From positions 1 to 9,869 of the forward strand of contig SDZP01000192.1 in assembly GCA_004144935.1 (NCBI GenBank): a stretch of DNA of 9,869 nt, given 5' to 3'. Source of the stretch: Caulobacteraceae bacterium (GTDB lineage Bacteria; Pseudomonadota; Alphaproteobacteria; Caulobacterales; Caulobacteraceae). Positions 1-6,828 of this stretch are shown here, piece by piece; positions within the stretch are counted from its first letter, which is position 1; each line of letters opens with the position of its first letter. The notes under the pieces are model-generated. The model made no database searches. It was not told where the DNA came from and worked only from the letters and a program-made list of their open reading frames with translations. A program made the position numbers and the translations under genes.

Positions 1-1703
1 GTGCCGGCCAGGCCGGCGATCCAGCCGCCGACGTACTGGGCGATGGAGCTGGACAGGAACCAGACGGCCATCATGAAGCTGACGACCTTGGCCACCGACA
101 GCTTGGTGATCTCCGACAGGCCGACCGGCGACAGGAAGAGCTCGCCGGTGGTGTGCAGCAGGTAGAGCAGGCCCAGCATGATCAGGGGCATGCGGAAGGC
201 CGTATCGACCATGCCGCCGGCCCAGACCACGACCAGGAAGCCCAGACCGACCTGAAGCAGGCCGAGGCCGAACTTCATGACCGGGTTCGGATCCTTGCCG
301 TGCCGGCCGAGCCACAGCCACATGCCGGCGAAGATCGGCGCGAAGATGAGGATGAAGCCGGCGTTGAACGACTGGGTCTGGGCGGCGGTGATGCCCATGT
401 CGACCCAGCGGACGGTGTCCGGCACGCCCGGCGCCATGACCTGCTCACGGGTGCCGAAGAAGATGCTCTGGCCGAACAGGTCCAGGGTGAAGGGCTGGCT
501 GATCAGCGACAGGTCGACGTTGCGGTCGGCGAAGAGGTTCAGCGAGGTGCCGGCCTGTTCGAACAGGGTGAAGAAGACCACGGCGCCGAAGATCAGCACC
601 AGGGCCAGGCCCATCCGCTCGCGCTGCACCTTGTTGCACTGGGCGATCATGAAGAAGACGATGTAGGCCAGCGACAGCAGGGTGCTGATGCCCAGCACCC
701 AGCCGACCACGGCGTTGCGCTGGACCATGAACCAGACCACGCCGACGCCGAGGATGCCGCCCAGGTAGATCATCCCTTCGAGGTTGATCGGTCCGGCGAT
801 GGACTTCTTCAGCGCTTCGGGGTTCGGCGGCTCGCCCTTGCCTTCCAGCAGCGGCTTGCCGAGCACGAAGGCGATGTAGCCGGCCAGCATGCCGATGCCG
901 GCCAGGCCGAAGCCCCAGCCCCAGCCGTAGGTCTGGCCGAGGTAGCCGCAGAGCACCGAGGCCCAGAAGGCGCCGAGGTTGATGCCGTAATAGTAGAGGG
1001 TGAAGCCCGGGTCCCGACGGGGGTCGCCCTGCGGGTAGAGCTGGCCGACGATGGTCGAGATGTTGGGCTTCAGGAAGCCGACGCCCATGATGATCAGCGA
1101 CAGGGCCAGGAAGAAGATGTTGACGTAGGTCGGGTCGCTCTTGACCACTTCCTGCGTGAAGCTGCCCTTGGGCAGGGTGGCCGGCAGCGGCGCGTTCGCC
1201 GGCAGGTCGGCGATGGCGATGCCGCCGCCGTCGGACGGGGCGAAGGCGTAGGTGGCGTCGCCGACCTTGATGCGGACGTCGCGGGCGTCGCCGCGGCCCT
1301 GGACCACGAACTCGTACTTGGCGCCGTCATAGATCAGGTTCTGGCGGGCCGGCTGGCCCTCGACCGCCATCAGGCCGTGACCGGCGACCAGCAGCAAGGC
1401 CCCGAAGGCGATCGCCTTGCGGGTGCCGATGAAACGGTCGGCCAGGATGCCGCCGATCAGCGGCAGCAGGTAGACGAGGCTGGTGTAGGAGCCATAGAGG
1501 CCGCCGGCGTACTTGTCGTCGAACAGGAAATGCTGGGTCAGGTAGAAGATCAGGATGCCGCGCATCCCGTAGTAGGAAAACCGCTCCCACATCTCGGCGA
1601 AGAACAGGATCTTCAGGCCCGGCGGATGCTTGCGCATCTGCATGAAGACCGGAATCCCGGTCGCCAGGGTAACGAGTATCCCCAGCACGATGACAATATT
1701 CAT
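1..1703 (-). CDS. POT/PTR2-family proton-coupled oligopeptide transporter, C-terminus cut by window edge
   Basis: Inner-membrane major-facilitator transporter of the POT (PTR2) family, which imports di- and tripeptides with protons. 567 complete codons are visible. The E-x-x-E-R proton/peptide motif is EMWERFSYYG (residues 37-46). The PTR2 signature region with the cytoplasmic loop ILADRFIGTRKAI is near 86-98. The second signature is YYYGINLGAF (237-246), and LSPVGLSEITKLS (524-536) is a typical late-helix motif. Two additions stand out: an extra hydrophobic segment at residues 2-20 before the usual start of the family, and about 70 mostly polar residues (116-189) between TM3 and TM4, on the periplasmic side if topology is canonical. 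The start is the ATG complementary to 1701-1703; an AGGG about 11 bases upstream is only a weak ribosome-binding site. The last one or two helices lie beyond the window. It is transcribed divergently from the DUF427 gene. The family call is secure; substrate preference is unknown. Confidence 0.93.
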   Translation of the reverse strand, partial: MNIVIVLGILVTLATGIPVFMQMRKHPPGLKILFFAEMWERFSYYGMRGILIFYLTQHFLFDDKYAGGLYGSYTSLVYLLPLIGGILADRFIGTRKAIAFGALLLVAGHGLMAVEGQPARQNLIYDGAKYEFVVQGRGDARDVRIKVGDATYAFAPSDGGGIAIADLPANAPLPATLPKGSFTQEVVKSDPTYVNIFFLALSLIIMGVGFLKPNISTIVGQLYPQGDPRRDPGFTLYYYGINLGAFWASVLCGYLGQTYGWGWGFGLAGIGMLAGYIAFVLGKPLLEGKGEPPNPEALKKSIAGPINLEGMIYLGGILGVGVVWFMVQRNAVVGWVLGISTLLSLAYIVFFMIAQCNKVQRERMGLALVLIFGAVVFFTLFEQAGTSLNLFADRNVDLSLISQPFTLDLFGQSIFFGTREQVMAPGVPDTVRWVDMGITAAQTQSFNAGFILIFAPIFAGMWLWLGRHGKDPNPVMKFGLGLLQVGLGFLVVVWAGGMVDTAFRMPLIMLGLLYLLHTTGELFLSPVGLSEITKLSVAKVVSFMMAVWFLSSSIAQYVGGWIAGLAG

Positions 1704-1758
1704 ACGACAGACCCTGTTTGAACTCACGGGTCGGCGCGGAAACGGATTCCACCCCAAC

Positions 1759-1777
1759 CTCCCCGATTTGCCGGGAG
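1759..1777 (+). repeat. Possible degenerate relative of the CTCCC/GGGAG hairpin
   Basis: CCCG (1762-1765) and CGGG (1772-1775) form a 4-bp stem, extended by CT/AG if C1761 is bulged. The right side shares TTGCCGGGAGA exactly with the hairpin downstream of ppk2. Unlike the good copies it is not directly 3' of a gene, so it may be chance. Confidence 0.25.
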
Positions 1778-1818
1778 AAAATCACGCGGCGGATCGTTTC
1801 ACAAGCAACGGTTTACCA

Positions 1819-1834
1819 ATCGGCGTTCGCCGAT
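1819..1834. promoter_or_regulatory. Perfect 16-base palindrome, candidate operator in divergent promoter region
   Basis: ATCGGCG (1819-1825) and CGCCGAT (1828-1834) are perfect inverted repeats around TT. The site lies 115 bases upstream of the POT start and 65 bases upstream of the DUF427 start, in the only space where both promoters can sit. Size and symmetry fit a dimeric repressor site (TetR or GntR type), but no regulator gene is adjacent in the window. It could also form a short GTTC-loop hairpin in RNA. Arms of 7 bp in GC-rich DNA can occur by chance. Confidence 0.35.
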
Positions 1835-1899
1835 GGCGCCGGCGGAGCCCGCGCCCCATCTGGGACGTTAGGTCGTCTCAAGCCTCAAGGAGTCCCGCC

Positions 1900-2346
1900 A
1901 TGACCGAGCCCCGCCTGAAGTTCGCCGCCGCGAGCGGCCGCGTTCGCGCCCTGTTCGAAGGCCACGAGATCGCCGATTCCGCCAATGCCGTGGTGCTGCG
2001 CGAAGGCGACTATCCGCCGGTCGTCTACTTCCCGCGCGAAGACGTCGAGATGCTGGTGCTGCGCAAGACCGACCACGCCAGCCACTGCCCGTTCAAGGGC
2101 GACGCCAGCTACTTTACCATCTATCGCGACGGCAATGTCATCGACAACGCCGCCTGGTCCTACGAGGACCCGATCGAGGGCGCCGACGTGATCCGCGGCC
2201 ACATCGCCTTCTATCCGCAGCATGTCGAGATCGAGATGTCGGGGACGACGGAAACGCGCGGCGAGGCCGAGAGCCAGGACGGCCCGGTCAAGGTGCCGGC
2301 GCACGATCCGCCCTACGCGGACATCGACCCGCTGTCGCGCGACTAG
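1900..2346 (+). CDS. DUF427 domain protein
   Basis: A 148-residue protein of the DUF427 family, small cytoplasmic beta-rich proteins of unestablished function. Family hallmarks visible are HCPFKGDASYFTI (residues 62-74), preceded by VLRKTDHAS, and AAWSYEDP (84-91). It has no signal peptide or membrane segment. The C-terminal tail from about residue 115 is polar and probably disordered. The ATG at 1900 is chosen because AAGGAG (1887-1892) sits 7 bases upstream, an ideal ribosome-binding site, and because DUF427 homology starts right after it; the frame is open further upstream, but that part is not DUF427-like. Its stop is 4 bases from the stop of convergent gshA, so no separate terminators fit between them. 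It is divergent from the POT transporter and could share its control through the palindrome at 1819-1834. Confidence 0.9.
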   Translation: MTEPRLKFAAASGRVRALFEGHEIADSANAVVLREGDYPPVVYFPREDVEMLVLRKTDHASHCPFKGDASYFTIYRDGNVIDNAAWSYEDPIEGADVIRGHIAFYPQHVEIEMSGTTETRGEAESQDGPVKVPAHDPPYADIDPLSRD

Positions 2347-2350
2347 GCCT

Positions 2351-3724
2351 CTAGTAGGCGCAGTCGGTGAACACCCGGCTGATGTCGCCGGCCCATTCGC
2401 CGTGGTATTTCTCCAGCAGGCGGTCGGCCGGGGTCAGGCCGCTGTCGGCGATCTCTTCCAGTTCGCCGAGGTAGGTGGTCTCGTCGATGAAGCTGCCGTC
2501 GAGCTCGGCGCGATTCTTCAGGCCCTGGCGAGCTATGGCCACCATGTCGACGGCGACATCGCGCACCGAGCGGCCGGCGACCATGGCTTTGAGGCCCAGG
2601 CGCGGCACGTCGCGGCGCAGGCCCTCGCGGTCTTCCGGCGTCCAGTGCTTGCAGAGGTCCCAGGCGGCGGCCAGCGCCGCCTCGTCGTAGAAGATGCCGG
2701 TCCACAGGGCCGGCAGGGCGCAGAGCCGGCTCCAGGGCCCGGCGTCGGCGCCGCGCATCTCCAGATAGGACTTCAGCCGCACCTCGGGGAAGATGGTGGT
2801 GGTGTGGTCGGCCCAGTCCTTCATCGTCGCCCGCTGGCCCGGCATGTCGGGCAGTTTGCCGTCGATGAACTGCTCGAACGACTGCCCGGCCAGGTCGATG
2901 TAGAGGCCCTTGCGCTTGGCGAAATACATCGGGACCTTCAGCGCCCAGCGGGCGAAGGTCTCGAAGCCGAAGCCATCCTCGAACACGAAGTTCAGCAGGC
3001 CCGTGCGGTCCGGATCGGTGTCGGTCCAGACGTTGGCGCGGGCCGACAGGAAGCCGTTCGGCTTGCCCTCGGTGAACGGCGAGTTGGCGAACAGGGCCGT
3101 GGCGATCGGCTGCAGGGCCAGGCTGGTGCGGAACTTGGCCACCATGTCGGCTTCGGATGAGAAGTCGAGGTTGGCCTGCACCGTGCAGGTGCGCAGCATC
3201 ATGTCGAGGCCGAGGCCCCCGACCAGCGGCATATAGCGCCGCATGATCACATAGCGGCCCTTGGGCATGATCTCCGCCTGGTCGCGGCGGATGGTCGGAT
3301 GGAAGCCGAGACCCAGGAACCCCAGGCCCAGTTCGTCGGCGACGGTCTTCACCTCCTCCAGGTGCTGGCCGGTCTCCGAACAGATGTCGTGCATGGTCTT
3401 CAGCGGCGCGCCGGAGAGCTCGAACTGGCCGCCGGGCTCCAGGCTGACGTTGGCGCCCTTGCGCTCCAGGCCGATGATGGTCTGGCCGCCGTCGGCGCGG
3501 TCTTCCAGCACCGGGACCCAGCCGAACCGCTGCAGGCCCTTGAGCAGGGCCTCGATGCCGTTGTCGCCGTAATAGGGCACGGTCGAGTGGTCGGAGAGGT
3601 TGAAGCCGAACTTCTCGTGCTCGGCGCCCACCCGCCATTCGCTCTTCGGCTTGGAGCCGTCGGCGAAATAGCTTGTCAGGTCTTCGAGCGTCAGCGGACG
3701 ATCGTCCGTCGCTGCATCCGCCAT
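2351..3724 (-). CDS. gshA: Glutamate-cysteine ligase, plant/alphaproteobacterial type
   Basis: Cytoplasmic ATP-dependent enzyme that joins L-glutamate (through its gamma-carboxyl) to L-cysteine, the first and committed step of glutathione synthesis. It is 457 residues, usual for the alphaproteobacterial/plant class and distinct from the enterobacterial GshA class. Visible family motifs: VGAEHEKFGF (32-41), SLEPGGQFELSGAPL (94-108), IMPKGRYVIMRRYMP (152-166), VQANLDFSS (182-190) and EVRLKSYLEMRGAD (314-327). The ATG at 3724 is preferred over an in-frame upstream candidate at 3775. GGGAGG (complement of 3730-3735) is 5 bases upstream of it, and the extra 17 residues from 3775 do not look like the family. 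The glutathione synthetase gene is not in the window. Its 3' end abuts the DUF427 stop. The intergenic space to the next gene upstream (3725-3886) must hold its promoter; I see no strong consensus for it. Confidence 0.95.
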   Translation of the reverse strand: MADAATDDRPLTLEDLTSYFADGSKPKSEWRVGAEHEKFGFNLSDHSTVPYYGDNGIEALLKGLQRFGWVPVLEDRADGGQTIIGLERKGANVSLEPGGQFELSGAPLKTMHDICSETGQHLEEVKTVADELGLGFLGLGFHPTIRRDQAEIMPKGRYVIMRRYMPLVGGLGLDMMLRTCTVQANLDFSSEADMVAKFRTSLALQPIATALFANSPFTEGKPNGFLSARANVWTDTDPDRTGLLNFVFEDGFGFETFARWALKVPMYFAKRKGLYIDLAGQSFEQFIDGKLPDMPGQRATMKDWADHTTTIFPEVRLKSYLEMRGADAGPWSRLCALPALWTGIFYDEAALAAAWDLCKHWTPEDREGLRRDVPRLGLKAMVAGRSVRDVAVDMVAIARQGLKNRAELDGSFIDETTYLGELEEIADSGLTPADRLLEKYHGEWAGDISRVFTDCAY

Positions 3725-3849
3725 GTCTGCCTCCCAGCAATATCTAGTCCGATGGCGAGGGAGGCCCGTCCCCAACCGGCGGCGATCTTTACGCTGCTTG
3801 GCAGGTGGGACACAATCGAGTCCTTCGCAAGGTGGCGCTGATCCTCAGG

Positions 3850-3877
3850 TTGCGTACGTCCGATCAGGCGCTGTAGC
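3850..3877 (+). promoter_or_regulatory. Candidate sigma-70 type promoter giving a leaderless or nearly leaderless transcript
   Basis: TTGCGTA (3850-3856), 13 bases, then GCTGTAGC (3870-3877) resembles the Caulobacter housekeeping promoter (TTGACGS, 10-14 bases, GCTANAWC as I recall it). Transcription would begin within a few bases of the ATG at 3887. That fits the absence of a ribosome-binding site there, and leaderless mRNAs are common in this group. The match is imperfect. Confidence 0.35.
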
Positions 3878-3886
3878 CTCGACGCC

Positions 3887-4423
3887 ATGATTATCGCCGT
3901 GACCCTGACGTTGTTTCTCCAGGCCGCGCAGCCGTCCGCGCTCCCGCCCAGGAACCCGGCGCTGATCCGGCGCGGCGAGGCTGTGGCGAAGATCAATGAG
4001 GCGTTCGATGGCCTGGCGGAGCGGCACGGCGCCGATCCGGCGCGCGAGGATCGGCTGGTTGCGGTGCTGTTTACGCCGGGCCACTGCGACCTGGACGGTC
4101 CGTCCCAGACCACCAGCGTGGCCGCCTACAGGGACATCAAGCCCGGGCATCCCCAGTTCGACGCCATCCAGTCCATGGTGGAGCGTTACGGCGCCCAGCC
4201 AGGAGAGACGGCGGACACCTTCACCACTGACGACTACTTCGATCTGAACGCGGCCGTGCGCTGCCTGCCTGGCGGCGGGCGCTACATGACGGGCCGGCGC
4301 GCGGCCGAACTGCTGGGCGGCGGCAACACGCCCTCCAACATGCGGTTGAGCCGGGAGCAGTTCGAGCGGCTGCTGGCCTTTGCCGTCAAGGCGGCCGACG
4401 CGGAGATCGCCGGCACGCCCTAG
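3887..4423 (+). CDS. Hypothetical small protein, probably exported
   Basis: A 178-residue protein that I do not recognise. The N-terminus MIIAVTLTLFLQAAQ is a short hydrophobic stretch followed by a polar, proline-rich segment, which suggests a signal peptide cleaved around residues 13-18. There is no lipobox cysteine. The mature part is charged and mostly helical-looking, with two cysteines (67 in TPGHCDLDG and 126 in AAVRCLPGG) that could form a disulfide in the periplasm. There is no membrane segment after the signal. Codon use is strongly G/C at third positions, supporting this strand over the overlapping minus-strand frame, which encodes low-complexity Arg/Gly/His-rich sequence. There is no Shine-Dalgarno sequence; see the candidate promoter at 3850-3877. 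It sits in opposite orientation between gshA and rsmE. Function unknown. Confidence 0.72.
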   Translation: MIIAVTLTLFLQAAQPSALPPRNPALIRRGEAVAKINEAFDGLAERHGADPAREDRLVAVLFTPGHCDLDGPSQTTSVAAYRDIKPGHPQFDAIQSMVERYGAQPGETADTFTTDDYFDLNAAVRCLPGGGRYMTGRRAAELLGGGNTPSNMRLSREQFERLLAFAVKAADAEIAGTP

Positions 4424-4495
4424 CCTCACGCCTCCGGGCAGGGTCGGCGGGGTAACACCCTTTCGCGCTACGACCGTCTGGACGACAGCACGGCG

Positions 4496-5212
4496 CTAGA
4501 CCCAATCCCCGAGCGCCGCCTGCCACAGGGTCATGGCGCTGATTGCCGCCGTATCGGCGCGCAGGATGCGCGGGCCCAGCGACACCACATATGCGCCGTC
4601 CATGGCCCGCAGCCGCCCGGCCTCCTCCGGATCAAAGCCGCCCTCCGGCCCAATCAGGATCGCCCACGGCCCGCCCTCCGCGCCGGACAGCGCCTGCAGC
4701 ACCGGCGCGCCGCCGGTCTCGTCGCAGAACATCAGCCGCCGGCCGGCGTCCCAGTCGTCCAGCAGTTTGGACAGCTTCACCGGCGGCAGGATTTCCGGCA
4801 CGTCCAGCCGGCCGGTCTGCTCGGCCGCCTCGGTGGCGATGGCCGCCAGCCGGTCGACGTTGGCCTTGTCGGCGTTGGTGCGCCGGGTGAGCACCAGCTG
4901 CACCCGGGCGGCGCCCAGTTCGGCCGCCTTTTCGATGATGGTCTCCAGTCGGCCACGCTTGACCAGGGCCACCACCAGGGTCAGGTCCGGCCCGGTCGCC
5001 TGGGGCCGGACGCGGGAGCCGACCGTCAGCCGGCAGCGGCGCTTGTCCGGGTCGACCACCGTGGCCCGCCATTCGCCGTCGCGGCCGTTGAACAGCAGCA
5101 CCTCCGAGCCGATGGCCAGCCGCATGACGGCGATAAGATAGCGGGACGCTTCCATGCCGGGCGCGATGGGCGCGCCGGCCTTCAGGTCGTCGGATACGAA
5201 CAGACGGATCAT
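4496..5212 (-). CDS. rsmE: 16S rRNA (uracil-1498-N3)-methyltransferase
   Basis: RsmE uses S-adenosylmethionine to methylate N3 of U1498 in 16S rRNA within assembled 30S subunits. At 238 residues it is the usual length. It has an N-terminal PUA-like RNA-binding part (about 1-70) and a C-terminal SPOUT methyltransferase domain whose trefoil knot binds the cofactor. Diagnostic motifs are EKAAELGAARVQLVLTRR (94-111), TEAAEQTGR (127-135), LIGPEGGF (186-193) and SLGPRILRADTA (211-222). The ATG at 5212 is supported by AAGG about 7-9 bases upstream and by MIRLFV, a typical RsmE N-terminus. It is divergent from ppk2, with only 45 bases between the start codons. The 72-base gap downstream (4424-4495) shows no convincing terminator. 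Confidence 0.95.
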   Translation of the reverse strand: MIRLFVSDDLKAGAPIAPGMEASRYLIAVMRLAIGSEVLLFNGRDGEWRATVVDPDKRRCRLTVGSRVRPQATGPDLTLVVALVKRGRLETIIEKAAELGAARVQLVLTRRTNADKANVDRLAAIATEAAEQTGRLDVPEILPPVKLSKLLDDWDAGRRLMFCDETGGAPVLQALSGAEGGPWAILIGPEGGFDPEEAGRLRAMDGAYVVSLGPRILRADTAAISAMTLWQAALGDWV

Positions 5213-5257
5213 GCAAGCCTTCTAGCGCGACAGGGCCGCCCGTGTTTAGCGTGGCGG

Positions 5258-6022
5258 ATGGGAAAAGACTCCGACGCCTACGACGAAGAACTGATCGCCC
5301 TGCAGACTGCCATCGTCAGCTGGCGAAAATGGTCGATGGACCAGAGCGAGAAGGTGCTGGTCATCTTCGAGGGCCGCGACGCGGCCGGCAAGGACGGCAC
5401 GATCCGGCGAATCGTCGCGCATCTGCCGCCACGCACCACCCCGGTGGTGGCGCTGTCCAAGCCGTCCGACCGCGAAAAGACCCAGTGGTATTTCCAGCGC
5501 TACACGCCCCACCTGCCGGCGGCCGGCGACTGCGTGCTGTTCAACCGCTCCTGGTACAATCGCGGCGGGGTCGAGCCGGTGATGGGCTTCTGCACCCCCG
5601 AGCAGCACGAGGCCTTCCTGGTCGCCGCGCCGGACTTCGAACATCTGCTGGTCGGCGAGGGCATCCGGATCATCAAGTTCTGGCTGGACATCAGCAAGGA
5701 CGAGCAGGCCAAGCGGCTGAAGAACCGCCACCTCGATCCCCTCAAGGCGCTGAAGACCAGCCCCCTCGACGAAGAGGCCCAGAAGCGGTGGGACGACTAT
5801 TCGGGGGCTCGCGACCTGATGCTGATTCGGACCCATACCGAGGCCGCCCCCTGGACCTGCGTCCGGGCCGATCACAAGAAGGCGGCCCGCATCGCCGTCA
5901 TGCGCCACCTGCTTCACGCCGTCGCCCCCTCCAGGCTGCGCAAGGGCGTGGCCAAACCGGATCCGGCGGTGCTGTTCCCCTTCGAGCCGGCGGCGCTGAG
6001 CGACGGGCGGCTGGAGCGATAG
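5258..6022 (+). CDS. ppk2: Polyphosphate kinase 2 family protein
   Basis: PPK2 enzymes transfer phosphate between inorganic polyphosphate and nucleotides, usually making GTP or ATP from diphosphates. This is a single-domain P-loop protein of 254 residues. Walker A is GRDAAGKDG (39-47). The Walker B region is DCVLFNRSWYNRGGVEPVMG (91-110). The lid segment is KNRHLDPLKALKTSPLD (155-171), and the C-terminal region includes APWTCVRADHKKAARI (197-212). Family and fold are clear. Whether it prefers di- or monophosphates cannot be read from the sequence, though one-domain proteins of this size are usually the class I diphosphate-kinase type. No Shine-Dalgarno sequence precedes the ATG at 5258; start choice rests on the family-like N-terminus and the short 45-base divergent gap to rsmE. 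A hairpin repeat begins just after the stop, and the sulfotransferase remnant converges from the other side. Confidence 0.94.
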   Translation: MGKDSDAYDEELIALQTAIVSWRKWSMDQSEKVLVIFEGRDAAGKDGTIRRIVAHLPPRTTPVVALSKPSDREKTQWYFQRYTPHLPAAGDCVLFNRSWYNRGGVEPVMGFCTPEQHEAFLVAAPDFEHLLVGEGIRIIKFWLDISKDEQAKRLKNRHLDPLKALKTSPLDEEAQKRWDDYSGARDLMLIRTHTEAAPWTCVRADHKKAARIAVMRHLLHAVAPSRLRKGVAKPDPAVLFPFEPAALSDGRLER

Positions 6023-6023
6023 G

Positions 6024-6049
6024 CTCTTCTCCCGCTTGCCGGGAGACGG
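6024..6049 (+). repeat. Hairpin repeat copy 1 (downstream of ppk2)
   Basis: TCTCCCG (6028-6034) and CGGGAGA (6040-6046) form a perfect 7-bp stem around the loop CTTGC. Compared with the copies at 7868 and 9205, one complementary G-C pair is inserted at the top of the stem while the loop stays CTTGC. It fills the 28-base gap between the convergent stops of ppk2 and the sulfotransferase remnant, so it may end transcription, but no T-run follows. Confidence 0.65.
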
Positions 6050-6050
6050 A

Positions 6051-6784
6051 TCAATGCGCGCCGTATCCGAAGTCGTGCCGCAAATGCCCGCGCATCAGCG
6101 CCGAAAGGTACGCCCGGTCCTCATCCGTCCAGGACACCGCCGCGCGCCGGTCTGCCGACGGGACGATCGCCTCGCCATAGGTCGGGTCCAGCTTCGCCGC
6201 GATCGCCTGTCTGCTCGACACCGCCACCGCCGCCGCGATGTCGGCCTCGTCCAGGGTAACACCCCAGTGGGCCCACAACCGCCGCACCCCGGCCCCCGGA
6301 TCGGCCTTCAGGTCCTCGTGCCGCAGCACCAGTACCCGCTCGGGCAGGGCCTGGGCCAGCGCGCCCCAGCGGTTGAAGAAGCGGACGAACCACCAGACGT
6401 CATCGACCTTCTTTCGCCCCGGCGCCGGCCGCCGCAGGAACTCGGAGAAGGTCCCCAGCCCGTATATGTCCACCCACTTCGCATAATAGCTGGCCAGCGC
6501 CTCGCGCGGGTCGCGGACCAGCACCACGGTCGGCGGCAGGTCCAGCATCCCGGCCTCCGCCGCCACGGTGATCAGCCGCGAGGGGATGTTGTGCGAGCTG
6601 CCGATGCGGGGGGCCCTGGCGTGCAGCCGGTCATGCTTGGGGTGGCCGATGAAGGCGTCGCTGCCCGGACCGCTGGAGGTTTCCGGGGGCGGCAGACCCA
6701 GGTGATGGGCGATGGCGTGGCTGGCTGCAGGTCGTTTTCGAGGTCGCGGCCCGCCAGCCGGGCGCCGTCCGTTGCCAAACTCAT
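6051..6784 (-). pseudogene. Sulfotransferase-family gene, frameshifted and missing its N-terminal PAPS motif
   Basis: The body (about 6051-6722) reads as a PAPS-dependent sulfotransferase domain. SSHNIP near 6591 resembles the K-[ST]-H motif carrying the catalytic histidine. VVLVRDPREALASYYAKW (near 6475-6527) is the 3'-phosphate-binding Arg/Ser motif. The C-terminus HLRHDFGYGAH is family-like. The best start does not lead into this frame. GGAGGG (complement of 6790-6795) is 5 bases from the ATG at 6784, which opens MSLATDGARLAGRDLEND in another frame; that frame then turns into low-complexity Ala/Pro/Arg sequence and stops near 6572. The body's own frame opens only from a TTG at 6797 that sits on the ribosome-binding site. 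No frame between 6700 and 6797 contains the usual YPKSGxxW 5'-phosphosulfate loop. I infer a deletion with frameshift near 6722-6731. A sequencing error alone would not restore the missing motif. The alternative is a short intact protein from the TTG. Confidence 0.62.
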
Positions 6785-6828
6785 CGCGGCCCTCCAACTA
6801 GACGTGTCGGCGCAAGGGAGAGAACGCG

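Noticed and set aside
153..1721. 522-codon open frame on the plus strand opposite the POT transporter
   Set aside because: It is rich in Asp, Gln, His, Ala and Gly with no motif, and is fully antisense to a clear transporter. Long antisense frames are normal in such GC-rich genes.
2222..3160. 312-codon plus-strand frame running from the DUF427 gene into gshA
   Set aside because: It is out of frame with DUF427 and antisense to gshA, with an Arg-rich start and no recognisable domain.
3845..4429. Minus-strand 194-codon frame over the small exported protein
   Set aside because: It has low-complexity Arg/Gly/His-rich sequence and no start signal. The plus-strand frame has a signal-like N-terminus and better codon use.
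4424..4495. Possible terminator between the exported protein and rsmE
   Set aside because: Only 4-bp dyads (GGGT/ACCC and CGTC/GACG) are present, with no T-run; this is too weak to call.
5200..5260. GCTAGAAG upstream of rsmE as a Caulobacter-type -10 element
   Set aside because: It overlaps the AAGG ribosome-binding site and has no TTG-type -35 element at the right spacing.
4450..6264. 11-base identity GGGTAACACCC at 4450-4460 and 6254-6264
   Set aside because: The second copy is ordinary coding sequence in the sulfotransferase body, flanks do not match, and the stem is only 4 bp, so it is probably coincidence.
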